A DNA stretch of 64,000 bases, taken from the NCBI GenBank assembly GCA_036346405.1, contig CM070551.1:60902488-60966487 (forward strand). Direction: 5' to 3'. Below are positions 20,906 through 32,532 of this stretch, piece after piece. Below the pieces are notes generated by a model. That model ran no database searches and was not told where the DNA came from. It saw only the letters and a program-made list of their open reading frames with translations. The DNA comes from Phyllostachys edulis. Its lineage: Eukaryota > Streptophyta > Magnoliopsida > Poales > Poaceae. Made by a program: the position numbers and the translations under genes. Numbering within the stretch: position 1 is the first letter of the stretch; each line of letters begins with the position of its first letter.

Positions 20906-22689
20906 TGTACGACCGGAAAGGCGCCTAGAGGGGGGGTGAATAGGATCTCACCTCATTTTCACCTCGTTCAGATCAACCGTTAAGTATAGCGGAAGACTTA
21001 TGTTGGATCTGAACCAAAATCCCCAAAACACACAATTAAACGGACTCAACCCTTGAGGGCGGTCGATCCGGAAAAAGGCGCGGTCGAGACCGAGAATCTT
21101 GGTCTCGGACCGGCGTTGAAGCAATGATCCGACGGGGTCTTGACTCGACGGCGTTGAAGGAGCGGTCGACCGACCGCCCGTATGCTCAGAGACGGCCGAA
21201 ACCAAAACGAAAATCGATCTAACTTTTGAAGTATCCGATCAAACTCAACCAAATTTGGAACACACCTCCCTAAGGATATCTGGGACCTGTTCCAAGTGAC
21301 GATCGAGTAGATCCACGTCAAAGTTTCGATCTTTTTGCAAGTGAACGCAGATTGGTTCAAAACCAAGGCAAAACACGAAATCTTGATCCAAACCTTGCTC
21401 GTGGGAGATTAATGATCTAGGAGATCTTAGATGTGATCCCACAAGTCATAGCAAGGTAGAAGAAGGCACTAGAACAACCAAAAGCCAACGGATCAAGAAA
21501 AGACCAAAGATCACAAATATGGAGCAAGAACATAAAAGAGACTCAAACTTGAGAATCATCCATATATTGATCTGAGGTAGAGAGGGTACACATCCACTCC
21601 ATCCATGGAGGGCAAAGCTCAATTCATGAGCACACAAATCAACTCCTCTCTATCAAGCCCTAAGCCTCTCCTCTTTCTCTAAAGCCCTAACACAAAGCTA
21701 GGGTTTTCACAATGAAGTCCTTAAGGGCTGTTGACAGCAGCCACTACCTATTTATAGGGAGGCCTAGCTTCTAGAGAGTTTACCCTAATGGGCTCCCGTT
21801 AAGGCCCAAACAAACGGGACACAATCGCACGCATTTTAAAGCGTCGATTTCACTTCTCTTGACCTAATCCACATCTTGATGCACCGTCTTGCGCCGCGGG
21901 TTGGTATTAGGTCACCAAGGCGGTATTTGGTAGAATTACCAAAATACCCCTTCTCGATCCTTCTCCGAAGACCGAGTCCAAACTGCGCGAAACACATCCC
22001 ATGCTTCGCCACGTGTAGGTTGATCCAACGGTTCTCATCGTGTCGGCAAGTCTCTCCCATCCGATTCCCACCGGACCACCTTGGCACTTGCACCGACCCC
22101 CGCACCGTTTGATCAACCAGTCGCACCGAACTGCCCGTTCGGTCCACCTTGTCCATTCTGCGCCACGCTTGAATCCATTGACCTCACCCGGCATCCATGA
22201 TCGTTCTGGACCTCAGCTCTCCAAGCTTAGTCCCGATCCTCCTCGCCGTTGACCGTCGTTGACCTTCAAGCAACCTGCACACCAATAGACAAGCAAATCG
22301 AATCCGGGAACAAGTTCTTCACAACTTGACCCACGTTAGCTCAAATCATGCAATATGCAACACATATGCATTAACAATCATGGAAATGACAAAGCCCAAA
22401 ATCAGTTCCCAACTAATATCAACAATCAGCACAACAGCCGGTCAAACCGCCACCCTTGGCGGTTTGATCACGGCCGACTCGACCGCCAACCAAAGGCGGT
22501 CGATCGCCTCGAATCGAACGAGAAAACCAACCGAGGTATGGCGGTCGACCGCCCAAGATGCGGTCGACCGACCGCCATGGACTGACAGCTTCAATCTTTG
22601 CCGAAAACGCTTGAATCGACAAATCGCAAAAGCCATTGCCAATTGTATCATCATCCTAAGACCATGCACATATCCCCATGATATCCACA
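20906..22689 (-). repeat. Sirevirus 3' LTR
   Basis: 1784 bp. Palindrome-rich clusters lie at about 21055-21200 and 22435-22580. The remainder is almost identical to the partner LTR. The frames read in it (for example 22326-22844) are mirrored in the other LTR and are not genes. Confidence 0.9.
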
Positions 22690-22700
22690 ATCTCCCCCTT
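22690..22700 (-). other. Sirevirus polypurine tract
   Basis: On minus, AAGGGGGAGATT directly precedes the 3' LTR start TGTGGATATC. Similar CTCCCCCT words (plus strand) recur at about 23028, 23062 and 23109, matching the multiple-PPT habit of Sireviruses. Confidence 0.8.
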
Positions 22701-24329
22701 GATGAACACATTGGCAATTTACCAAAAATGCAAGGTTTGAGGTTTGAAATAGTAATTACCCGACGTTTTCGCTTAAAGGCACAACTTGGTCCAAATGCAA
22801 GAAAAAGCAAAGGAATTGATCAAGCTGGCTTCAGAATAGAATAAGCAAGAGAGATAAGGCAAACGGAAGCAAGAAAGCTTCAAATTTCACAAAATTGCAT
22901 AATCTCACTTAAGGTCCATATGAAAGAACAATTGTTCTATTTGACCTTTGATCATTGTGAGGATCCAAAGATTGCAATCAAATTCAGAATTGGCAATTAG
23001 AACCAAAAGAAAGCAATTCAGAAGAGGACTCCCCCTCACTATGATCCTCATTTCCATTTTCTTCTCCCCCTGAAACCAAGAAGCTCTTTTTGACATTTTT
23101 GCTATTTCTTCTCCCCCTTTGACAATGGATTCATCAAGGAATCAATTCTTCCTCTCTTCCAGAGATAACAAATGCAAAACTTGAGAAAGAAGCATAAGAA
23201 AGAGCATGCATGAAATGCAATGGAGTGTTTTTAATTTTTCATTTTTTTTAAGTTTGAGCATAAGAAGCTTTCGAGATTACCCAAACGAACAAGCTAGTAT
23301 TTCTAATCTAGCACAAGCATCATATCAAGCCGAACAGCGCTAGCAAGATCATGTGTAGACATATATAACAAAGCTAAGCATGAAGGCTCAATATAAAGCA
23401 TTAAATTTTAACGATTTAAGCAATGTGTCAGTTTAAGCAAGTTCATCAACAGTGATCCTAAAATGATAATGGCCATGTCAAAATATCATTGTTAGACCAA
23501 AAAGCTAATAAAGACCACTTTTAAGAGACACATGAGTCCTGACTTGAATCAATTTGCTCAATTTTGCTTGAACGCCCATTTTTCAACAAATTTCATTTGC
23601 AAAGAATTTCGAAGTTGATTAATGGTCTATCTTAGTGAAGAAGATCCTGGACTAGGAGCCATCCACAAACTCTTCCTAAGTTTCGACCAAAAGGTATATC
23701 TTAGTAAAGAAGATCCTGGACTAGGAGCCATCCACAACCTCTTCCTAAGCTTCTACCCGGGCAACAAATCTTGAGGTTCATGTCAATTTTGACAAGCAAT
23801 CCCCATGAGATTGTCTGGATCATCAAACTATCCCCAAGTTCATGTCTAGGACATGCAGTCTCGTGAGAGTAGTTTGGCACATTTTGAACAAAGATAATCT
23901 TGCAATTCGATTTTTCTTTTTACCACAAGAGCAGTTAAACATTCTTAGCAGACCAGTAAGCTCAAGTAATGATCAAAACTAGATTAAAGAGCTAACATTA
24001 GCAATTTTGACAGGGCCAGTGTCACAAAAGGAGCACTAATTGCGCAACTAGCTAGCATATCCACAAATTGCAGTTTTTCATTCAAGTTGATTTAATGTTC
24101 TAGCTCATTCAGCAAAGACTTAGCTATATATATGAAAACATGATAATTCTAGCAAGTCACAGAACTAGTCATGGCAGTTGGCAAGAATGAAATACTAGAG
24201 CTCAAAAGGGTAATAAGCAAAGCTTCATCAAATAAAAGATAAGCAGAATTCTTATATTACAATGCATCTTTTTGGATTTTGTTTTATGAATGCAATATAA
24301 TACAGTGAATGCAAAAGAGTCAACTCCCC
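22701..24329 (-). other. Long 3' non-coding region of the Sirevirus
   Basis: About 1.6 kb between the RNase H end and the 3' LTR, with no convincing reading frame. It contains the extra polypurine words and, at 23630-23755, a duplicated ~63-bp block (GAAGATCCTGGACTAGGAGC occurs twice). No envelope-like gene is visible. Confidence 0.7.
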
Positions 24330-25942
24330 TCAAAACAGGCCAAAAGGACTAATAACTCCCAACTCTCCCCTCAAGAAAGCAAACCGAGAAGAATCAAGAG
24401 CCTTAGTAAAAATATCGGCAAGCTGCTGCTCAGACTCTACAAAGTGAAGCACAACATCACCCTTCTCTACATGATCTCTAAGGAAGTGATACCTGATATC
24501 GATGTGTTTGGTCCTAGAGTGTTGCACTGGGTTTTTGGCAATATTTATGGCACTAGTGTTATCACAGAAAAGAGGAACACTACCCAGAGATAACCCATAA
24601 TCCCGCAAAGTAGATAGGATCTAGAGAACCTGAGAACAACTACTCGCTGCAGCAACATACTCAGCCTCGGCAGTGGATTGTGCAACAGAGGATTGCTTCC
24701 TAGAAGACCAAGAGATAAGAGATGTGCCTAAGAAATGACATGTGCCAGACGTACTCTTCCTATCCACTCTACACCCCGCAAAATCAGCATCAGAAAAAGC
24801 GCGAATGGAGAGAGCAGAAGAAGAAGAATACCAAAGTCCAAAGTCAAGAGTGTCCTGGAGGTACCTGAATATGCGACGACCGCTTGACGATGAGAGGCTT
24901 GAGGAAGCTCGAATCGAGCGCATGCACACACAAAGAATGTATGTCCTACTCGACGCCGTGAGGTAGAGGAGAGAACCAATCATGCTGCGGTACTCCTTCT
25001 GGTCCACAGGTTCTCCATCCTCATCAGGGTCCAGCACGGTGGATGTGGCAATGGGAGTAGACATTGGCCTACTGCTTCCCATGTCGAAACGTCGAAGAAG
25101 GTCCTTTGTGTACTTACTTTGATGAATGAAGATACCTTCTTTGATTTGCTTAACTTGAAGGCCAAGGAAGAAAGTCAATTCGCCCATCATGCTCATCTCG
25201 AACTCCCTGCTCATAGAATCTGAAAATCTCGACACCAAAGCATGAGAAGAACCACCGAATATGATATCATCCACATAAATCTGAACCATCAAGAAGTCAC
25301 TGCCATGTCTGAGAGTGAATAAGGTTTTATCTACCAAACCCATTTTAAAGTCATTTTCAAGCAGAAAACTCTTAAGCCTATCATACCAAGCTCTAAGGGC
25401 TTGTTTCAGTCCATACAAGGCTTTGGAGAGTTTAAAAACATGGTTTGGGAATTTACAATTTTCAAAACCAGGTGGTTGCTTGACAAAGACCTCTTCTTCT
25501 ATGAAGCCATTAAGGAAAGCACTCTTGACATCCATTTGAAAAAGCTTGAAGCCTTTGGATGCAGCAAATGCTAACAAAATGCGAATGGCTTCCAATCTAG
25601 CTACAGGAGCAAAAGTCTCTTCAAAGTCTAAGCCCTCTACCTGGGAATAACCTTGAGCTACAAGTCTAGCCTTGTTGCGAACTACCAACCCATCTTCACT
25701 TTGCTTATTTTTGAAAATCCATTTTGTTCCAATTACATGTTGATTAGGTGGAGGTTCAACTAAAAACCAGACTTTGTTTCTATCAAAGTTTTCAAGTTCC
25801 TCATGCATGGCATTGACCCAAGAAGCATCAGAAAGAGCATGGAAGACATCTTGGGGTTCAAAAGAAGCGACAAAAGCAGAGTGTGCATGGGAATCAGGAG
25901 AAATGAACCTGGAGCGAGTAACTCGCTCATGGAGATCCCCAA
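24330..25942 (-). pseudogene. Sirevirus reverse transcriptase and RNase H
   Basis: The main frame runs 25808 to 24621. It contains KWIFKNKQ and KARLVAQGYSQ, the VKSAFLNG block, and YVDDIIFG, the Copia form of the catalytic DD motif. It continues with DADFAGC and AEAEYVAAA of the RNase H region. After a TAG at 24621-24623 the same frame resumes at 24608 with LFCDNTSAINIAKNP, HIDIRYHFLRD and the usual C-terminal ADIFTKAL. The TAG falls where related proteins usually have Trp, which fits one G-to-A change. In the element it would copy RNA into DNA and degrade the template. The upstream part is frame-shifted relative to integrase. Confidence 0.88.
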
Positions 25943-26178
25943 TGATCTCGCTTTCGTGGATGTTTGTTCTGAATGCGAAGAGGTGCTCTGGTGCGTATGG
26001 CCTCTACCTCACGAGCTGTGGAGGTAGGAACAGAGCCACTCTGATCGTCAGTGAAAGTAGGAAGAGGCTGCTCATCTGAAGCTGTTGTAGTTGAAGCAGG
26101 CTCTCCAACTATCTCAGAAATGACTGGAGGATGGATTGGGTCCTCATCCTCAGAGTCATCGTCGACGAAGATGCTTTC

Positions 26179-27348
26179 TCAAATATCAGGAACCTGTGAA
26201 CCTGCAGCATCGGGTCTAGTACCAGGACTAGCCTCATCAAAAGTGACTTCGCAAGTCTCAACAATTTTGTTAGTGTCAAAATTAAATGCACGATAGCCAC
26301 GAGAATGAGCAAGATATCCAAGAAATATGCCATCAGAACATCTAGATTCAAATTTATCAAGATTGCCATGTTTAAGAATGAAGCATTTGCAACTAAAAAT
26401 CTTAAAATGCGAAACCTTGGGCTTATGACCAAATCTAAGCTCATATGAAGTCTTACCAATAACAGATCTCAAAAACACCCTGTTAGAGATATAACAAGCA
26501 GAAGAAATCGCCTCAGCCCAAAACCTCCTAGGAGTGGAATGCTCATCTAGCATGGTCCTGGCCATCTCTACAAGAGTCCTGTTCTTCCTCTCTACCACTC
26601 CATTCTGCTGGGGAACTCTAGGAGAAGAGAATTGGTGGTCTAATCCCCTCTCAGAGCAGAAAGTGGTAAAAGAAGAATTCTTGAATTCCGTCCTATTATC
26701 ACTTCTAATGACTCTCAAGGCTCCAGGAAGATCAACAGCAAGACGAAGAACCAACTCCCTAAAGAAGCCAAAAGTCTCATCCTTAGACCCCAGAAAATAA
26801 ACCCATGAATACCTGGAGTAATCATCTACAATCACAAGCACATACCACTTCCCTCCTGCAGACTGAACTCTAGAAGGGCCAACTGTGTCTAAGTGCAGAA
26901 GCTGACCTGGACCATCGGTCATCACTAAGGTAAGAGGTGGATGAGAAACAGAAACCATCTTACCGTGTCTACAGGGTGAGCAAACAAGGTCTCTAACAGC
27001 CTTCAGCCTAGGCAACCCTCTAATCAAATCCTTGCAACTGACTCTAGTCAAATGGTCGAAACCTATGTGACCAAGCCTACGATGCCATAAGACTAGATCA
27101 TGTGAATCAGAAGCTACAAGACACCTAGGGCTAGAAGCAGAAGAGATACAGAAATTTGCACTAAAAATCTTCTCAAACCTAGAGATCCTGAAGACAAACT
27201 CACCCGAGGAATATAGAACTTTACAATCGCCACTCTTAAAGCTCACTTCTAGACCCTCATCAAGAAGCTGGGAAACAGATAAAAGATTATACCTCAGCTT
27301 ACTTACCAAAGCGATGTCCTTGAGCATGAACTTGTCGTTGACGCGCAC
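26179..27348 (-). pseudogene. Sirevirus integrase region
   Basis: A 389-residue frame with the HRRLGHIG...CSPCRHGK zinc-binding pattern, then the DDE core: HLDTVGP, IRSDNRTEF and NGVVERKNRT supply the expected Asp, Asp and Glu. The GAG-pre-integrase segment precedes it. It is out of frame with the protease (27303-27500) and with reverse transcriptase, so the polyprotein is broken on both sides although the catalytic residues are intact. Confidence 0.88.
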
Positions 27349-27500
27349 TGTGCATTAGCTGTCACGGTCCCGGTAGAAGCATCCCCAAATGTGATCAATT
27401 CATTGCCGGATGCACGTGTGAGGGAGGAGAACCATCTAGAATCTCCAGTCATGTGTCGAGAACACCCGGAGTCAACGAGCCAAATATCCTCCTTCCTCAC
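27303..27500 (-). pseudogene. Sirevirus aspartic protease remnant
   Basis: WLVDSGCSRHMTGD carries the Asp-Ser-Gly active-site motif of Copia proteases. It is in the same frame as gag but separated from it by a TAG at 27510-27512, and it runs into a frameshift before the integrase. Confidence 0.8.
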
Positions 27501-27512
27501 ACGACGGACCTA

Positions 27513-30218
27513 CAAGGCACGAACAGGAAACATATGTGCCTCAGTACTGGGGTTAGTGATAAGATTCCTGGGAATCCAGTACTGAGTCACACGATGCTTG
27601 GGCAAAGCAGTAAAAGCAGCAGTAAAATGGTTAGTGGAAAAATCATGAGAATGCATATGATCAACACCTAGACCTCTCCGAATCGATCTACCAAAAGATC
27701 GGTACTCCCCCTGTCTAGATGCTACCCGTGGTTTTTCCTCACGATACCCTAATCCAAACCGCTGCCTAGAACCACCAAAAGAGTCAAAGGAGTCATCTAC
27801 AAACCTAGGCCTATGTCTAGCAGGAAAGACAGGCTGCCTGGATCTAGAGACTACAGCAGGTGAACGAACTCCTCTAATGGTTCTCAAATTACTCATCCTC
27901 TCCTTCCTCTCAATCTTTGCTCTACGAAAGCAGAACTCAATGGTATGGCCATTCTTCTTGTAGAAGGTGCAATGAGAGTCGACCTTTTTAGGGGTCTTGC
28001 CTGAAGAACTAACAGCACCTGTCTGGCTAGAAGGAGTTTGGGCAAAGCCCGCAGATCTAAAGAGAATTTTAGACATCTCAGGGGGTTCTACCTCAAACAA
28101 GCCACTCTCAACAACTCTCGCAATCTTAGGTGGATGGTTCTTGGAATGCTCTAGGGAATTAAATCCTAGACCACTATTGTTCACACTCACCTTAGATTTG
28201 TCTAGAATCATATTGAGTTTCTTCTGCCCATCAGTAAATCTCACAAGAGTACTGTTAAGATAGTCCTTTTGTTTGGCTAGCTCATAACACGAGGCACACT
28301 CATTGGACGTGCTAGCCCTATCAAACTTTTCTTTATAGTGAACTACCTCGGCTTTCAACGCTTCACAAGACACGCAATAATTATCCCTAATTTTGTCCAA
28401 ATGCTCTTTAAACCTAACTCTAAACGCTTCTTGTATCTTATCTATATTGCACCCAATGTCAACACACAAAGTACAAGAAGCAGAATTAGCAATTTTCTTA
28501 GAAGCAGTCAAGGACAAGGATTGTTCAATTTTAGCTTTCTCTTCTAGTGTCTTGTTTAGAGCTTCATTTTCGATTGTCAGCTTAAGACAATTTTCACACG
28601 ATGCAGATTTAGAGTGAAGAACCATTTCAGTCATTTCATCCATTTTAGTCTTATTCATCTCACAATACGAACAAGTGTGACTAGCATCAAATTTCATCAA
28701 TTCTTTTGTAGCGTTATCCAATTTTCCTTCAAGCAAAGCACAATTTGAACATGATAAAGGAATAGCATCTACAGCAGTCACATCAAGAGCAATGGCATTC
28801 ATGCAAGTAGGACTAGACTTGAGAGTCTCTAGTTCATCAAAGGCATCTTTCAATTGATTCGCAACAGAGGAATGAGCAGATTTTAGATTGATCAATTCAA
28901 TTTGCAAGTTTGAGCAAGAATAGCAATCATCAGCAGGATTAATAGATTTGAGCCTAGCAACTTCTAGGTTCAAGTTATCAATCATGGCATCCTGTTTCAT
29001 AATCTTTTTATCTTTCCTGTTCAGTTTTTGTTCAGAAAGAACCAAGGCACGTTTCATGTCAGCAAGAGAGGGACGTACCTCGTCGGGATCGCTGAAGAAC
29101 TCGTCATCGTTGGAGGAGTCGATGTCGTGGCTGTCCCTAGCCATGAAGCACATGCCGGTGAAGTCATCGGCCTTCTTCTTGCCACGAGGGTCATCGTCAT
29201 CGTCCTCCGTCTCCGAGTCCACATCGCTCATGTTGACACTCTCAAGAGCGGCCAGGACTTGGCTGACGTACTTGCGATAGTTCGACTTCTTAGCTTTTGC
29301 ATCCCGAGCTTGAGGACGCCTCCGAAAGTTCTTCTCCTCCTTGCCCTTCAGCTTGGGGCAATTTGACCGAATGTGATTTGGCTCACCACACTCAAAGCAA
29401 GTAACGGGTCCTCCTCTCTACCTGAATTTCACTCTGTTGTAAGCTTTGGTGAATTTGTTGGATAGGAGGGCTAAATCTTCCTCAGGTAACTTATCTAGCT
29501 GCTCATCGCTCAAAGAATGCAAAGCAGACAGTGAAAAACCAGATGAGCCAAAATCCAAAGAATCAGAAGAGCTACCCTTAGAAGGGTCAACCACTATAGC
29601 CATCACATCTGTCTTGGGGAGTCGTGAGATAAAGTCAATCTCATGCGACTTCAACCTCGAGTAGAGCTTATCCATGGTAAGCTCACTCATGACAGTGTTG
29701 TCATTGATGGAAGTGATCTTCATCCCCCAAATCCTCACATCAAGAGCACCCAAGAACTGGTGTGCATTTTCAGACTCGGTGAAAACCAGATCAACAGCGC
29801 GCAAGTTATGAATGATCTTTGAAAACCTTCCTAGCAACTCATCCAAAGATTCACCAGGCCTTTGTTCGATCTTGGAGTATTCTTTCTTAAGCTGGTTCTG
29901 TCTCACTTCCTTGATCGCGGTAGAGCCCTCATGGTAGTCAGCGAGGGTCTTCCAGATCTTGTGAGCAGACTTCAAGTGAGTGACACGCTCAAACTCAGAT
30001 CGACTAAGCCCTTGAATCAGAAAATTCCGAGCCTTGCTATTAGCCTCCACATCAGGTGTGATCACATCGTCATTGGCTGGCACTGCATAAGGGTTTTTAA
30101 CCTTAAGCCAAATTGAGTGCCCTTGAGCCTCGATGTAGGCTTGCATGCGAGCCTTCCAGTACGAAAAATCGACTCCATCAAACACAGACGGTTTGTTGGA
30201 ATACTTGTCAGACTCCAT
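27513..30218 (-). pseudogene. Sirevirus gag with coiled-coil CxxC extension, one TAG
   Basis: The start at 30218 (MESDKYSNKPSVFDG) begins a Copia gag (UBN2-like): YWKARMQAYIEAQG, IWKTLADYHEG and a LKKEYSKIEQRPGESLDELL region. A TAG at 29418-29420 (residue 267) interrupts it. In the same frame beyond it lies the zinc knuckle CFECGEPNHIRSNC. An acidic stretch and a long coiled-coil part (about 28980-28200) follow, with at least six CxxC pairs at fairly regular spacing (CYSC, CSNC, CSYC, CENC, CTLC, CVSC, CASC), and then an Arg-rich tail. Total length is about 900 codons, long for a Copia gag but in line with Sireviruses. A role of the CxxC pairs in metal binding or assembly is inference. Confidence 0.85.
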
Positions 30219-30259
30219 GGCTCCTCAAAACGGTTAAGATCTATGAGAAGAGCTAACTT

Positions 30260-30271
30260 GCTCTGATACCA
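30260..30271 (-). other. Sirevirus primer binding site
   Basis: On minus, TGGTATCAGAGC follows the 5' LTR end by two bases and matches the 3' end of initiator tRNA-Met, the usual plant Copia primer. Confidence 0.9.
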
Positions 30272-30273
30272 AT

Positions 30274-32055
30274 TGTAGGACCGGAAAGGCGCCTAGAGGG
30301 GGGGGTGAATAGGATCTCACCTCATTTTCACCTCGTTCAGATCAACCGTTAAGTATAGCGGAAGACTTATGTTGGATCTGAACCAAAATCCCCAAAACAC
30401 ACAATTAAACGGACTCAACCCTTGAGGGCGGTTAGACCGGCGGCAAAGGCGCGGTCAGACCAAAAGCGGTCTCGACCGGCATTGAAGCAATGATCGACCG
30501 GGTGCGGATCCGACCGGCGTTGAAGGAGCGGTCCGACCGACCTGTCCGTATAATCAGAGACGGCTCAAACCAAAACGAAAATCGATCTAACTTTTGAAGT
30601 ATCCGATCAAACTCAACCAAATTTGGAACACACCTCCCTAAGGATATCTGGGACCTGTTCCAAGTGACGATCGAGTAGATCCACGTCAAAGTTTCGATCT
30701 TTTTGCAAGTGAACGCAGATTGGTTCAAAACCGAGCAAAACACGAAATCTTGATCCAAACCTTGCTCGTGGGAGATTAATGATCTAGGTGATCTTAGATG
30801 TGATCCCACAAGTCATAGCAAGGTAGAAGAAGGCACTAGAACAACCAAAAGCCAACGGATCAAGAAAAGACCAAAATCACAAATATGGAGCAAGAACATA
30901 AAAGAGACTCAAACTTGAGAATCATCCATATATTGATCTGAGGTAGAGAGGGTACACATCCACTCCATCCATGGAGGGCAAAGCTCAATTCATGAGCACA
31001 CAAATCAACTCCTCTCTATCAAGCCCTAAGCCTCTCCTCTTTCTCTAAAGCCCTAACACAAAGCTAGGGTTTTCACAATGAAGTCCTTAAGGGCTGTTGA
31101 CAGCAGCCACTACCTATTTATAGGGAGGCCTAGCTTCTAGAGAGTTTACCCTAATGGGCTCCCGTTAAGGCCCAAACAAACGGGACACAATCGCACGCAT
31201 TTTAAAGCGTCGATTTCACTTCTCTTGACCTAATCCACATCTTGATGCACCGTCTTGCGCCGCGGGTTGGTATTAGGTCACCAAGGCGGTATTTGGTAGA
31301 ATTACCAAAATACCCCTTCTCGATCCTTCTCCGAAGACCGAGTCCAAACTGCGCGAAACACATCCCATGCTTCGCCACGTGTAGGTTGATCCAACGGTTC
31401 TCATCGTGTCGGCAAGTCTCTCCCATCCGATTCCCACCGGACCACCTTGGCACTTGCACCGACCCCCGCACTGTTTGATCAACCAGTCGCACCGAACTGC
31501 CCGTTCGGTCCACCTTGTCCATTCTGCGCCACGCTTGAATCCATTGACCTCACCCGGCATCCATGATCGTTCTGGACCTCAGCTCTCCAAGCTTAGTCCC
31601 GATCCTCCTCGCCGTTGACCGTCGTTGACCTTCAAGCAACCTGCACACCAATAGACAAGCAAATCGAATCCGGGAACAAGTTCTTCACAACTTGACCCAC
31701 GTTAGCTCAAATCATGCAATATGCAACACATATGCATTAACAATCATGGAAATGACAAAGCCCAAAATCAGTTCCCAACTAATATCAACAATCAGCACAA
31801 CAGCCGGTCAGACCGCCACCCTTGGCGGTTTGACCGCTGGCCGGTCTGACCGCCAACCAAAGGCCGGTCTGACCGCCCCTGGAACTGAACCAAAAAACCA
31901 ACCGAGGTATGGCGGTCGACCGCCTAAGATGCGGTCGACCGCCAAGACTCGACAGCTCAATCTTTGCCGAAAACGCTTGAATCGACAAATCGCAAAAGCC
32001 ATTGCCAATTGTATCATCATCCTAAGACCATGCACATATCCCCATGATATCCACA
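30274..32055 (-). repeat. Sirevirus 5' LTR
   Basis: 1782 bp. The palindrome word is mainly GGCCGGTCTGACCGCC at 31800-31935, whereas the partner LTR has GGTCGACCG-type words at the corresponding place. Confidence 0.9.
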
Positions 32056-32064
32056 CCATCCCTA

Positions 32065-32200
32065 GTCATAGACGGTTATTGTTAAAAACCGTCTGTGAAT
32101 TATCATATGCGGTTCTAAAAAAATAACCGTTTGTGATAGAGTGCAAACGTCACAGATGTTTCTTAATAAGAACCATCTGTGATATGAAGACATTATAAAA
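32065..32200. repeat. CACTA-2 subterminal array, right of hAT, and TATA
   Basis: AGACGGTTATTGTTAAAAACCGTCTGTGA and further copies continue the array interrupted at 15476. ATTATAAAACC near 32195 is TATA-like. Confidence 0.75.
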
Positions 32201-32532
32201 CCAGCCGTACCGACAGACACGCCTTCCCCTGGTGCCTCCACTCCCTTCCCGTTTGATCCGCCACCCCTGTTGTCTCCTCCCCATTGTGCCACCTTAGAGA
32301 GGAGAAGGAAGGGAAGGAAGGAGGCAAGGAGGATAAGGAGAGGAGGAAGAAAGGGAGGAGGATATCGCGGGATATTTGAGATTTTCGTCATGAACTCTGA
32401 AGGTAACGATCTGTAACCCTTAATATTTGTTTTGGGTTAATCGCTAATCAATTTTAGTATGTTTAGTCAATAGGAAGAGTACTTGTGGTTTATTAATTTA
32501 GTTTAACACTAATTTGTTACGTGTGTAACGTA

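Larger units (their letters stand above)
20906..32055 (-). mobile_element. Sirevirus-type Copia retrotransposon, full length but defective
   Basis: LTRs at 20906-22689 and 30274-32055 are nearly identical outside two palindrome clusters. Read on minus, they start TGTGGATATC and end in ..TACA. A perfect CCATC duplication flanks the element. A tRNA-Met primer site adjoins the 5' LTR and a polypurine tract adjoins the 3' LTR. Order on minus: gag with zinc knuckle, a long coiled-coil extension, protease, integrase, reverse transcriptase, RNase H, as in Copia. The long gag extension, the 1.6-kb 3' non-coding region with several polypurine copies, and the CG-rich palindrome clusters in the LTRs are features known for the Sirevirus group. 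In-frame TAG codons and frameshifts make it non-autonomous. The near-identical LTRs indicate a recent insertion. Confidence 0.92.
15477..32064. mobile_element. Non-autonomous hAT element, expanded by two insertions
   Basis: The left end is TAGGGATGGCAACGGGGCC (15477). The right end is ..GGGGCCCTATTGCCATC (to 20905) joined to CCTA (32061-32064), whose complement is TAGGGATGGCAATAGGGCCC. Subtracting the solo LTR (16027-20552), the Sirevirus (20906-32055) and their duplications leaves about 0.9 kb. That remainder has C/G-rich inverted ends and a GGAGGAGGCGTCGGCG microsatellite, but no transposase. It sits inside the CACTA-2 array. Confidence 0.8.

Noticed and set aside
22326..22844. 172-residue open frame
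   Set aside because: It crosses from LTR into the element's 3' region, is largely mirrored in the other LTR at 31692, and runs opposite to the element's coding strand.
22690..24329. Possible envelope-like gene in the Sirevirus 3' region
   Set aside because: No long frame on the minus strand and no membrane segments; only non-coding features were seen.
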